This document shows, one piece after another, positions 43,435 through 52,511 of a DNA stretch of 64,000 bases. The notes under the pieces are model-generated. The model saw only the letters and a program-made list of their open reading frames with translations, had not been told where the DNA came from and searched no databases. The stretch comes from Leptospiraceae bacterium (GTDB taxonomy: Bacteria; Spirochaetota; Leptospiria; Leptospirales; Leptospiraceae), in NCBI GenBank assembly GCA_022402465.1, contig JAKRSH010000007.1:62001-126000 (forward strand). The letters are read 5' to 3'. The translations under genes and the position numbers were made by a program. Each line of letters starts with the position of its first letter. The stretch's first letter is position 1.

Positions 43435-44547
43435 TCAGAAATAGTATTGGATTCCAAAATTCACCGACTCTGCTTGGAAGCTTTTCATGTATTCTAAACC
43501 AAAGCCAAAATCTTGGTAGGTAAATTGAAGACCAAGAATACCCAAAGCAGATATATCTTGGTAAAATTCGTTTAACTTTAGATTGATGCCAACACCAGTG
43601 GGATTTGAATCAAAGTCATTGTTATTAGTCCTAGATGAAATCAATGCGTATCTTTCTGCACGAATACTAAGTCTTCCCTGGCTTCCTATCAATCCTATAC
43701 CACCAAAGAAAGAAAATCCTTTCCATCCGTAGGCATATCTGACATCTCCAGAACCTGTATAGATTTCAGATTCATATCGTAACTCATTGAGTCCTATCCA
43801 TCGCCTTCTTTGACCATTGGATACAATCTGAGTTGGCCTTCTATCATAAGTGTCCAGAATTACATATTGATCTGTTCTATATAGCCCTAGTCCAAAAGAT
43901 ATTCCTGACTTCCAATCGACTGAATCAGATTCTATTTTTGAATCTGAATCTATTTCTTTGTTAGGTGTAGAGTCTATTGCAAATGGAAAATATCTTACAT
44001 TTGCACTAAAATTAGCTACTCGACCTTTGACATTAACATTGCGAATATTTAAAAAAAGTAAGTTTATTTCTGAAGGATAATAAGAAAAAAATTGCAAATG
44101 CACATTCCACTTTCTCCATTCTCCCGACTTATCTAAGAAATGTCCGAGATTGGTAGCAAAAGTAAGATTGGGTGAAACAGCGGCACCAATGGTTGGTAAT
44201 GACCTAAGTTCTGTTTGGTCAATCAATGGAAAACGATTTTCGATTTTACTTCTTGCAATTGAGTAACCCAGACTTACACGATTTTTGTGAATTAAGCTAC
44301 CACCTATTAAAGTTGAATTTACATTTTGAAGTACAGCACTATCTGCCATACTGTTCAAAAATCCATTTCCATAAATTGAACCCAGTAGTGGCTCTGCCAA
44401 ATAAGCTGCCAGGTATTCCTCATTCGAAAGAAAAGAACACTCAACTCCAAGGCAGACAGCATTAGCCTGCAAATCACTGGAGGGCTTTCCGATAAGGATA
44501 AGGCATACTACCAAAAGAAAGGATATGTTTGTTTGCAAATTTTTCAA
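43435..44547 (-). CDS. Putative outer-membrane beta-barrel protein
   Basis: The 370-residue protein has a signal peptide (about 7-29, cleavage near 'LQANA'). A short Cys pair ('CLGVEC') is followed by amphipathic beta strands and glycine/tyrosine-rich repeats such as 'GDVRYAYGWKGFSFFGGIGLIG' (split near 270-290). It ends 'FGIQYYF', the terminal Phe expected for barrel insertion. Translation starts with TTG 44547 after AAGG. It may belong to the leptospiral surface protein families, but no specific family could be assigned. Confidence 0.65.
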   Translation of the reverse strand: MKNLQTNISFLLVVCLILIGKPSSDLQANAVCLGVECSFLSNEEYLAAYLAEPLLGSIYGNGFLNSMADSAVLQNVNSTLIGGSLIHKNRVSLGYSIARSKIENRFPLIDQTELRSLPTIGAAVSPNLTFATNLGHFLDKSGEWRKWNVHLQFFSYYPSEINLLFLNIRNVNVKGRVANFSANVRYFPFAIDSTPNKEIDSDSKIESDSVDWKSGISFGLGLYRTDQYVILDTYDRRPTQIVSNGQRRRWIGLNELRYESEIYTGSGDVRYAYGWKGFSFFGGIGLIGSQGRLSIRAERYALISSRTNNNDFDSNPTGVGINLKLNEFYQDISALGILGLQFTYQDFGFGLEYMKSFQAESVNFGIQYYF

Positions 44548-44726
44548 GAAAGTACCTTACCATTTATAGATTGTTTAAACTCTTTTCCCTTCCAAACATT
44601 TTTCGAAAATAAAGAATTATGTCGCTTTCCTTAGTTGCAAATCAGAGATTTTGGAAAGTTTTTTCAAATGACAGTCAGACCTTGTCTAATATTTTGGAGA
44701 TATCAAATAGACTCCAAGGATAGCCC

Positions 44727-46403
44727 ATGACATCAGCAACCATCGGACTCGATAAATCCCTTGCAGAAGAAGTTCTTTCTTCTTCATCGAAAATCATCAA
44801 AGAAATAACCAAACGACTCGCTCAGAAATGTTCTGATGCAGGGCGTGTATCTGTTCCTAAGATGGATGAGAACCAATTGGTCTTCTACCAACTTGCATGG
44901 ATGAAAGCAGAACAAGAAATCGCAGAGCATTTTGTAAAATACGCTTGGGATTCTTCCGTAGGGTCCACTGATCTTGAACAGAAAATGGCTATTGTTTTTG
45001 CAGCGGAGACGGTATCTCATATCCGAGGTGAAATTTCCCAAAGACCAAAAGAATACCTCATCACCATGGAAGAAATGGAGACAGCACTTTTCTCTGACAA
45101 AATAAATTCTTACATTGAATCAGCAATGGGAATCTCTAATTATTCGGAAATCGTTGATAAGATCCAAGAAAAAGGACATTTTGGTGTCTACGGACTTTCT
45201 GAAGACCATGAATCCTTTAGGGAAGCTTTTGAGGATTTTGCAAAAAATCAGGTTGCTCCTCATGCAGAACATGTTCATAGACATGATGATATGATTCCTG
45301 AAGAAATCATCCAAGGTCTTCGCGACATGGGTTGCTTCGGTCTTTGTATACCAGAATCATTTGGTGGAATCCAACCAAATGATAAACCTGACAACATTTC
45401 TATGTTAGTTGTAACAGAAGAACTTTCAAGAGGCTCACTAGGTCTTGCAGGATCTCTGATCACTCGTCCAGAAATTTTATCTAAAGCTCTTCTTAAAGGT
45501 GGAACCCAAGAACAAAAAGACCGTTTCCTTCCTCGTATCGCATCTGGCGAACTCATGGGTGGAATTATGGTTACAGAACCAAATTATGGTTCAGATGTAG
45601 CTGGAGTTTCTGTTACTGCAAAAGAAGTTGATGGAGGTTTTGTCATCAATGGTGTTAAGACATGGTGTACATTTGCTGGTTATGCAAATCTACTACTCAT
45701 TCTATGCCGAACTGAATCTGATCCTAACCTAAAACACAAGGGTCTTTCTATTCTTTTAGCTGAAAAGCCATCCTTTACTGGACATGAATTCTCATTCAAG
45801 CAAGACAATGGTGGAAGCATCCAAGGAAAAGCAATTGGAACGATTGGTTACCGTGGAATGCATTCTTTTGAAGTATCTTTCGAAGATTTCTTCGTACCGA
45901 AAGAAAATCTTTTAGGTGGTGAAGAAGGTCGAGGCAAAGGTTTTTATTACCAAATGGAAGGTTTTGCAGGGGGACGTATACAAACTGCAGCTCGTGCAAA
46001 TGGTGTAATGCAAGCAGCTATGGAAGCAGCTTACCGCTATGCTCAAGAAAGAAAAGTATTCTCTAAACCAATTTATGATTACAACCTAACAAAGTATAAA
46101 ATTGCTAAGATGGCTATGATCATCCAAGCTTCTCGTCAATATACTAATTATGTTGCAAAACTTCTAGATGAACACAAAGGCCAAATGGAAGCAACTTTGA
46201 TTAAATTCTATGCATCCAAAATTGCTGAGTGGGTAACTAGGGAGGCTATGCAAATTCACGGTGGTATGGGTTATGCGGAAGAATATGCTGTATCAAGATA
46301 CTTCGTGGATGCAAGAGTATTCTCCATCTTTGAAGGTGCAGAGGAAGTTATGGCTTTACGAGTGATTGCGAAAGATCTACTTGAGCAAGCTCTCAAAGGC
46401 TAA
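44727..46403 (+). CDS. Acyl-CoA dehydrogenase with N-terminal helical extension
   Basis: A 558-residue enzyme. The first 155 residues are helical and not part of the usual fold; the acyl-CoA dehydrogenase core starts near 'FREAFEDFAKNQVAPHAE'. Family motifs are 'MVTEPNYGSDVAGV' (FAD contact), 'GFVINGVKTWCTFAG', 'KVFSKPIYDYNLTKYKIA', 'GGMGYAEEYAVSRYFVDAR' and 'IFEGAEEV' with the candidate catalytic Glu. It should catalyse alpha,beta-oxidation of an acyl-CoA with electron transfer to ETF. AAGGA lies 6 bases before the ATG, partly within a small hairpin (44694-44717). A strong bidirectional terminator follows. Confidence 0.92.
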   Translation: MTSATIGLDKSLAEEVLSSSSKIIKEITKRLAQKCSDAGRVSVPKMDENQLVFYQLAWMKAEQEIAEHFVKYAWDSSVGSTDLEQKMAIVFAAETVSHIRGEISQRPKEYLITMEEMETALFSDKINSYIESAMGISNYSEIVDKIQEKGHFGVYGLSEDHESFREAFEDFAKNQVAPHAEHVHRHDDMIPEEIIQGLRDMGCFGLCIPESFGGIQPNDKPDNISMLVVTEELSRGSLGLAGSLITRPEILSKALLKGGTQEQKDRFLPRIASGELMGGIMVTEPNYGSDVAGVSVTAKEVDGGFVINGVKTWCTFAGYANLLLILCRTESDPNLKHKGLSILLAEKPSFTGHEFSFKQDNGGSIQGKAIGTIGYRGMHSFEVSFEDFFVPKENLLGGEEGRGKGFYYQMEGFAGGRIQTAARANGVMQAAMEAAYRYAQERKVFSKPIYDYNLTKYKIAKMAMIIQASRQYTNYVAKLLDEHKGQMEATLIKFYASKIAEWVTREAMQIHGGMGYAEEYAVSRYFVDARVFSIFEGAEEVMALRVIAKDLLEQALKG

Positions 46404-46458
46404 TATCTAACTAGGCTTGAGTTTAAGGGATAGTGAAATCTTTCCCTCTTCATAACAC

Positions 46459-46489
46459 AAAAAAGGAGCTAATCTGGCTCCTTTTTTTA
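46459..46489. terminator. Bidirectional intrinsic terminator
   Basis: AGGAGC (46464-46469) pairs with GCTCCT (46477-46482) around a 7-base loop, flanked by an A run and a T7 run. It ends the acyl-CoA dehydrogenase gene on the plus strand and the GAF-PAS-phosphatase gene on the minus strand. Confidence 0.9.
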
Positions 46490-46497
46490 TGAATATT

Positions 46498-48105
46498 TCA
46501 TTTTACATCTAAAACTATCATACAAATATCGTCTTCCATCTCAAAGTCTTGGATGAATTCGTTCATTTTGTACATCAATGCAGGTAAAAATTCCTTAATA
46601 GGTAACTTCGCAATTTCAATTAAATTCTCAGTTAGAACTGATTCAAAAAAAACCTTAGTTTGATTTTCATATCTTGCTGCTTCCAATAAGCCATCTGTGC
46701 ACAACATAATTCTAGAACCTTGCTCTAATTGAGTAGATTGGTTCACATAGGGTTTGTATTTTAGCAATTTAGAATTCTGTGATATAATTCCCAGAGGACG
46801 ACTAGATTTAGAAGAATCTAAGTTATCAACCTTTCCTAGATGAATCTTGTAAGGACTTGGATGCCCTGCTATAGAATATATAAATTCTCTTTTGATTGGA
46901 TTGTAGATTCCATAAAAAGCAGTTACAAAACGTCCTGCACAAAAATCAATAATTGATTCATTAAGAAAACTAAGTAGCATGCCTGGATTCATCTTGAGAT
47001 CTAAAGATGCATTTTCAATTCCGCTCTTTAACATTGCAGTTACGAAAGCAGAAGGTACACCATGTCCTGCAACGTCTGAAATGAAAATGCCTATAGAATC
47101 ATTCAGTGGAAAAATATCACAGAAATCACCACCAATTTGCTCTAAAGGGCTATAAATGTATTCTATAAATGAATATAGACTATGAGAAGGAAGTAGTCTA
47201 GCTTGAATCTTAGCAGCCATTTCCATATCTCGATTCATAATTTCATTTTGAGTTATAAGTTTCTGATTTTCTTTGTCCAAAAGATCCTTGATCATTGCCT
47301 TTTCTGTTGTATCAAAGAAAGAGAGACGTATAAAGGTTTCTTTATCAAAGTAGTTTCTTCCAGAAACTAAACAAATTCTTTTCTTACCACTGCGTCCAAT
47401 CATCTGAATTTCTACTTCATTCAAATTGATACCAGAATGAACTTTTTTAAAAAATTCCATCATAATGGATTTGGAATCTTCAGTTAAGAAATTATCAACG
47501 AAAGATTGACCAATGATTTTTTTCTTTGTGACGCCTAACCAATCCAGAAATGTAATATTGGCTTTCACAACATTAAATTTCGCATCAACAGATGCATAAC
47601 CAATAGGAGAATTATTATACAAGTCATCCGATTCGATGAATTGATTTAGTAGTTGGAATTCTTTATCTTTTAAATTTTGTTTAATTTCATAATTTTCATA
47701 AAGAAGGCTTAATTGATTAGCAAAAAACTCAAATTGCAATTTCTGTTCAGTGCTTAATTCATTGATATCTTTAAATAAAACAGAAACGATTCCAATAAAA
47801 TCATTAGAATGATTTAGTATGGGAATTCCTGCAAATAGCTTAAAATGATTCTGATCTTTAATAAGATCGAGAAGTGAAGTTTGATTAATTTGAGTTATTG
47901 CTTCCTTAGATTCTTGAGTTACTTGAACTAAGTGTAAAAAGTTCTTACTATTCTTAAGTTCACTATCTTCAAAACCAAAAGTATAAATATCTGGCGCATT
48001 ATCCGATTGAGAAATGTAAAGTAAGACATGGTCGGTTTTCAATAAAACTGCGATGCTTTCTAAAATTTTATCCTGAAAATCGATTAATTGGTTATTTTCT
48101 TTCAT
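46498..48105 (-). CDS. GAF-PAS-SpoIIE (PP2C) phosphatase
   Basis: A 535-residue soluble protein: GAF-like domain (about 1-150), PAS domain (about 165-285, 'NNSPIGYASVDAKFNVVKAN'), a short coil, then a PP2C/SpoIIE domain (about 300-535). The metal and active-site motifs are complete: 'LEQIGGDFCDIF', 'ISDVAGHGVPS', 'CTDGLLEA' and 'EDDICMIV'. It should dephosphorylate a protein target, likely an anti-sigma antagonist type substrate, in response to a small-molecule or redox cue. It shares its 3' terminator with the acyl-CoA dehydrogenase gene. Confidence 0.9.
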   Translation of the reverse strand: MKENNQLIDFQDKILESIAVLLKTDHVLLYISQSDNAPDIYTFGFEDSELKNSKNFLHLVQVTQESKEAITQINQTSLLDLIKDQNHFKLFAGIPILNHSNDFIGIVSVLFKDINELSTEQKLQFEFFANQLSLLYENYEIKQNLKDKEFQLLNQFIESDDLYNNSPIGYASVDAKFNVVKANITFLDWLGVTKKKIIGQSFVDNFLTEDSKSIMMEFFKKVHSGINLNEVEIQMIGRSGKKRICLVSGRNYFDKETFIRLSFFDTTEKAMIKDLLDKENQKLITQNEIMNRDMEMAAKIQARLLPSHSLYSFIEYIYSPLEQIGGDFCDIFPLNDSIGIFISDVAGHGVPSAFVTAMLKSGIENASLDLKMNPGMLLSFLNESIIDFCAGRFVTAFYGIYNPIKREFIYSIAGHPSPYKIHLGKVDNLDSSKSSRPLGIISQNSKLLKYKPYVNQSTQLEQGSRIMLCTDGLLEAARYENQTKVFFESVLTENLIEIAKLPIKEFLPALMYKMNEFIQDFEMEDDICMIVLDVK

Positions 48106-48243
48106 AAAATAGGGAAACTAAAAATATTCCTTAGTATTTTGTATATATAACTTAGGTCAAATGAAAAATCATCTTTTGCATTTTAAAATTGAAGATTGAA
48201 TTATCTCATATCTCTAATTGTTTTTATGGTTCTAAGAGGTTTT

Positions 48244-49431
48244 TCATATATAGAATGAAAAATTAAAAATAAGAAGATTCTCTCTGTCATGTCCAAAATT
48301 CTTTTGGTCCCGGTAGATTTTATCCCAAGCTGAATTGTATTTTCCTTCGATACGAAACTTCATCATTTCATTCGGAAGGAAATCTAAATTCAAAGAACCT
48401 GATTCCAATGAGTAGCCATTGTTTGTATAAGTTTTTACTAAGATCTCATTTGGATCATAAAATCCTTCTGCTCTGAATCCTAATTTCCAATAGGTATTTA
48501 AATGAAAATAGAATTGAATCGCAAATCCTTCCCAACGAGAATAAGCTTCCTTTGAAATATCCTTTTGTAAACTTTCTAAAGTAATTAAATTATCAACCCA
48601 TGAGACTAAAGGTTTTCTTTGAATACCAATATCATAGATAAGATATAATTCCCACCAATCATAGAATTTACCTTTTAAATATAAATCATTGAAGTATCTT
48701 GTTTGTCTTTGTTCCTTATTTTCTGCTTCGTTTCCTATAAATGTGCTATAATTCAAGAGCCAATTTTTATTTAAATTATATTGAAGCTCTGTGCCTATTG
48801 CTTTATCTAAATTTGTTTCTTTAATTCTTTGCCAGCCATTCAACAAGTATAAGGAAACTTTTAAATCATCTAACGGACTCCATGCGAGTCTAGCTCCCGT
48901 TTCATAGTAAGGAGAATTTTCAGCAACCAGAGATCTTGTATAATTAAAACTTTGAAACGATAAGGCTGTCTCACCGCCTATATGAGATGGAAAAATTCCA
49001 AGATCTATCCATAAATTCTTAGTCAATGCCAACCCCGCCCAAGCTTGGTAAAGTGGACGATATTGATCTGGCTCCATAGCATAATTCGCTTGAACATAGG
49101 TTCCTGCATGAAGACCTAAAGCATAACGATATGATTCAGAATTTTTTGAAATATTAACCACTGCATGATTTATTGAAAATTCATTGGTTCTGATAGCTTG
49201 TGTTACATATGGTTGGCTTTGTTCAGGAAAGCGAATAGATGAATTCGTATAGTATGTATCTAGACCTACATTAACTATAGGCAAATGATCGTTTGGTGGA
49301 TTCGTAATAGAATTGAGATTTTGAGTAGATTTTGATTGATTCTTTGACTTTGATTCTTCTGATTGAATTCCAAATGAAATAAAAATTAAAAGAATAGAGA
49401 AGATTATACTATTAAAAGTTGATAATTTCAT
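48244..49431 (-). CDS. Putative outer-membrane porin (BBP2-like beta barrel)
   Basis: The 395-residue protein has a signal peptide (about 1-24), a Ser/Lys/Asn-rich linker, then beta strands. The motif 'LWIDLGIFPSHIGGETALSF' (split near 135-155) and 'SPYYETGARLAWSPLDDLKVSLYLLNGWQ' (split near 170-200) resemble the BBP2 family of outer-membrane beta-barrel porins. The last residues 'FNFSFYI' end in a hydrophobic residue after an aromatic strand. The substrate is unknown. It is the only gene on its transcript, with 180 bases of AT-rich DNA upstream. Confidence 0.72.
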   Translation of the reverse strand: MKLSTFNSIIFSILLIFISFGIQSEESKSKNQSKSTQNLNSITNPPNDHLPIVNVGLDTYYTNSSIRFPEQSQPYVTQAIRTNEFSINHAVVNISKNSESYRYALGLHAGTYVQANYAMEPDQYRPLYQAWAGLALTKNLWIDLGIFPSHIGGETALSFQSFNYTRSLVAENSPYYETGARLAWSPLDDLKVSLYLLNGWQRIKETNLDKAIGTELQYNLNKNWLLNYSTFIGNEAENKEQRQTRYFNDLYLKGKFYDWWELYLIYDIGIQRKPLVSWVDNLITLESLQKDISKEAYSRWEGFAIQFYFHLNTYWKLGFRAEGFYDPNEILVKTYTNNGYSLESGSLNLDFLPNEMMKFRIEGKYNSAWDKIYRDQKNFGHDRENLLIFNFSFYI

Positions 49432-49611
49432 TCTTCGTCTTAGGAAGATATTTCATGATATGCCTTACTAAAATCAAGTAAAATTAATCAAAATAATTTA
49501 TTTCATAGCTATTCCATCGAATTCAGATAATTCATTTAATTCTTTATTTGAGCTTCATAAAATGATAAGGTATGAAAGAGTGGTGAGAAGGAATTAAAGA
49601 CAGGTATTAAT

Positions 49612-50604
49612 TCATCCTCTAGTAAAAATATTAACTATTCCTTTTGTAACTGTGTGTATTGTAAAGCCAACAACACCTTTAATTTTAACTGTTTGGAATA
49701 TTTCTAATAATAACTTCTTAAGAGCAAGATCAAATGGTAAGGCATATGTATTCCAATCAATTTCTAATTGGAAGGAACTAGCCTTATCCTTACTTTCTTC
49801 ACTTTCAACATTTGTTAGCAATTCATGGGCATAGGCATCTTTTTGTTCTGAAGTACGCATTGTACCTTTAGCAAGGACAAGATCATGTTTATAGTCATTC
49901 GTAAATTCTGCTCTAAGATCGATTCTATCATTGATAATTGGAAGTGGAATAACTTTTAGTCCTGCAAGATCAGTCCAAGTTGACCCAGTAAGAGTAATAA
50001 ATCCATGTGTGTTGCTTTCTTTTTCAACCATCAGTCTACCCTTATCGCCTAATTTACATCTACCGTATTCAGACTGAAAAAGGAAACTCATAGGCGCCCC
50101 ACAATCCATATTAAAATTTTTAACAAAGATCTCACCCAAAGTTATTTTATAAATTGGAGTCATATTATGATCTTCAATGTATAATTCTCCACCTTCAATA
50201 TTCGTATTTTGGATAATGAACAGATTTCTTTTGGGAAGAAGTTCTACTTTTTTTTCGGAAGGCTGCCTATTGATATATTTTCCTTTAGGCTCCTTCACAA
50301 TGCAATGGCGAACTAAAAACTTTCCACGTAACAGATTAGTAAATGAAACTCTACCTTTGATTTCTTTTGCAGTTATTTCTATAATATCTGATTGATTGAT
50401 TCCTGGAAAAAAGATCCTAAATCTTCGCATAACAAAATACATTAATGGAAAATGTAATCCTCCACCTTCCCAATGAATTGTATATGCTCCTTTAGAAATA
50501 CGGTTCAAGAACCAAAGTAAGAACTTTCCAGATAAGAAGAATTGGAGTGTAAGAAAAATAAGTAAGAAGAAGATCGTTAAAATAACGATAAAGATTAGAA
50601 ACAT
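49612..50604 (-). CDS. Membrane-anchored protein of unknown function (AsmA-like features)
   Basis: The 330-residue protein has one N-terminal membrane helix (about 2-25), then a mostly beta, soluble region with a 'GAYTIHWEGGGLHFPLMYFVMRRFRIFF' stretch (split). Single-anchor beta-rich proteins of this layout resemble AsmA/DUF748-type envelope proteins, but no firm motif was found. Its stop is followed closely upstream by the TerB-like gene (19-base gap, same strand), so they probably share a transcript. Confidence 0.5.
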   Translation of the reverse strand: MFLIFIVILTIFFLLIFLTLQFFLSGKFLLWFLNRISKGAYTIHWEGGGLHFPLMYFVMRRFRIFFPGINQSDIIEITAKEIKGRVSFTNLLRGKFLVRHCIVKEPKGKYINRQPSEKKVELLPKRNLFIIQNTNIEGGELYIEDHNMTPIYKITLGEIFVKNFNMDCGAPMSFLFQSEYGRCKLGDKGRLMVEKESNTHGFITLTGSTWTDLAGLKVIPLPIINDRIDLRAEFTNDYKHDLVLAKGTMRTSEQKDAYAHELLTNVESEESKDKASSFQLEIDWNTYALPFDLALKKLLLEIFQTVKIKGVVGFTIHTVTKGIVNIFTRG

Positions 50605-50623
50605 GGAGTATGGTTAATTCTAT

Positions 50624-51127
50624 TTAATGAATATCATATCTCTTTTCAACTTGGTGTTTATCTATTTGACTCAATTGAAATTCAACAGCAAGCTCATCTA
50701 AAAATTCTCTTTCATCCTTCTTCAATTTACCATCCGTTGAAACGATACAAACTGCATCTTCATAAAAATTTAAAGCGTATTGATCGTTACCCTCAACAAC
50801 TTTTGTAATGGTCTTCATTGGAAGTGGTGAATCAAAAACCTCAGATAGAACATCAACTACTTCAGTCTTTGAATCTTTATAATCAGAAAGTATAGATCCA
50901 GGCTCAAAAAGAGCTTTTACCATTTCTCCCACAAGATTCCCTTCTTTTTCGTGAAAGGCTCCATCTGCCATGCAGGCATGCGACCAAAGGCTCACCAGAA
51001 TCTTTGCGTATTCGAGTCGAATATCAATTCCGTCTCTAAGAAAAGAAAGCTCAGATACTTCGGGAGTGTCAGGATAATTCCCAAATTTTCGCTTGGTAAG
51101 ACCAGATATGATTCGTTTGGATGGCAT
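50624..51127 (-). CDS. TerB-like domain protein
   Basis: A 167-residue all-helical protein. The patterns 'ACMADGAFHEKEGNLVGEMV' (about 50-70) and 'DAVCIVSTDGKLKKDEREFLDELA' (split, about 122-145) are the twin Asp-Gly helical hairpins of the TerB/DjlA-N-terminal family. These bind metal and occur in tellurite-resistance and membrane-stress proteins. No other ter gene is nearby, so it is not a tellurite cluster. Cotranscribed with the membrane-anchored protein downstream. Confidence 0.72.
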   Translation of the reverse strand: MPSKRIISGLTKRKFGNYPDTPEVSELSFLRDGIDIRLEYAKILVSLWSHACMADGAFHEKEGNLVGEMVKALFEPGSILSDYKDSKTEVVDVLSEVFDSPLPMKTITKVVEGNDQYALNFYEDAVCIVSTDGKLKKDEREFLDELAVEFQLSQIDKHQVEKRYDIH

Positions 51128-51522
51128 CTTAAACTAAATACTAGGATTACCTAGGCAAAGAATCAAGTCAGAAAAACTAGAAGCATACCTTTTTCTATTA
51201 AAAAATGAAGTCTCTTTTTTAGAATTCTTCCAATTAGAGCATAGTAATTCTTAGCCTTTCTTAAAGAATTTAAAGAAGGAAGACTTGATATGATCGTCGG
51301 ATTTTGTGAATTAAAAGCTATTTGATTCGTTTTTATATTCTAGGCAAAATATACTCTTTTTGTTTAAAGCGTGTACACTTTGTCTGGAAATAAATAATTT
51401 TGAAAATATCTTCTAGAATTATCATTATTTCAATTTTTTTTCACAATTTCTTGACATATTTTCGACAATGTTATCAAATAATCAAAACATTGAATTTGAA
51501 ACGAAAACAATAAGGAAAAAAT
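51128..51522 (+). promoter_or_regulatory. 395-bp intergenic region with the lipase promoter
   Basis: No gene is evident. TTGACA at 51451-51456 is followed after 17 bases by TCAAAT (51474-51479) as a plausible promoter, giving a leader of about 40 bases. AAGGA at 51512-51516 is the ribosome site for ATG 51523. The rest is AT-rich with no striking structure. Confidence 0.55.
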
Positions 51523-52431
51523 ATGAAAGCTAAATTTCTCACTCTCATTCTCGCACTCTTCATCAGCTTCCCAGCTGGTGTCTTCGCAGGCCCGTTAGAC
51601 GGAACTTGTATTGCATTGGTACATGGAATTCTTGGATTTGATGATCGCCAAGGTCTAGCAGGTGGATTGGTTAAATATTGGGGTGGATTAGATGGTTACC
51701 TAAGATCCCAAGGTGCTAAGGTTGTTACTCCAGGGAGTTCTGCAGCCAATAGCTTACAAACCAGATCAAGCCAGACAATCACTGCATTGAATACTTGGAT
51801 GCCTGCAAATGGTTGCAGCAAGGTTCATTTAATTGGTCACTCGCAAGGTGGTCTAGTTGTTCGTTACATGGTGTCTAACATGGGTTTTGCTGGTAAGACA
51901 GCAACTGTAACAACTGTAAACTCTCTTCATAGAGGTGCTCCTATGGCGAATATTGTATTGAATAGCATACCTAGTTGGTTACAACCTTTTGCAAATTCTG
52001 CATTAAGTTTGCTAGCTCAACTCTTTTACATGGATGGTAGACCACAAAATGTTATTGCTATGGGTCAATCACTTACTACAACTTATGTAAATAGTTTTAA
52101 CTCATCTACACCAAATGTTTCTGGAATGAAATACTATTCTTATGGATCCTCAATGGCTTGGGCTGATATAATCCAACATCCAATCATGGCTCTCACTCAT
52201 CCAATCACTTGGGCTGGTGGTCTATTTTATGGTCTTGGAGGTTCAAATGATGGAGTTGTACCTATCACTTCTCAAAGATGGGGAACTTGGAAAGGAACTC
52301 CTTCTTCCTATTGGTATGCAACAGGGATAGATCATTTGCAAGCTACTAACTTTCAGTGGTCAGGACAAAACTTCTTTAATGTTACTGGATGGTACTTAAG
52401 TATCGCAAGAAACGCTAAAGCTGGACTCTAA
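51523..52431 (+). CDS. Secreted triacylglycerol lipase (family I)
   Basis: The 302-residue enzyme has a signal peptide (cleavage near residue 22, 'VFA'). The oxyanion motif is 'LVHGILGFDD' (about 32-41), the nucleophile elbow is 'GHSQGG' with S107, and the rest of the triad is D243 ('GSNDGVV') and H271 ('GIDHLQA'). 'LHRGAP' and 'VTTVNSL' match family I.1/I.2 Pseudomonas-type lipases, which need a dedicated foldase to fold in the periplasm. The foldase gene follows. A hairpin with a T tract separates the two. Confidence 0.92.
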   Translation: MKAKFLTLILALFISFPAGVFAGPLDGTCIALVHGILGFDDRQGLAGGLVKYWGGLDGYLRSQGAKVVTPGSSAANSLQTRSSQTITALNTWMPANGCSKVHLIGHSQGGLVVRYMVSNMGFAGKTATVTTVNSLHRGAPMANIVLNSIPSWLQPFANSALSLLAQLFYMDGRPQNVIAMGQSLTTTYVNSFNSSTPNVSGMKYYSYGSSMAWADIIQHPIMALTHPITWAGGLFYGLGGSNDGVVPITSQRWGTWKGTPSSYWYATGIDHLQATNFQWSGQNFFNVTGWYLSIARNAKAGL

Positions 52432-52446
52432 TAACAATCTTTTCTG

Positions 52447-52479
52447 GAAAGGTTATAACTTAGTTGTAACCTTTCTTTT
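52447..52479 (+). terminator. Hairpin with T tract between lipase and foldase genes
   Basis: GAAAGGTTATAAC (52447-52459) pairs with GTTGTAACCTTTC (52463-52475) with a 3-base loop and one wobble pair, followed by TTTT. It looks like an intrinsic terminator that could leave only some transcripts reading into the foldase gene. Confidence 0.8.
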
Positions 52480-52511
52480 ATTTAATCTTTTAAAATTTAC
52501 CTAGGCTTTTT

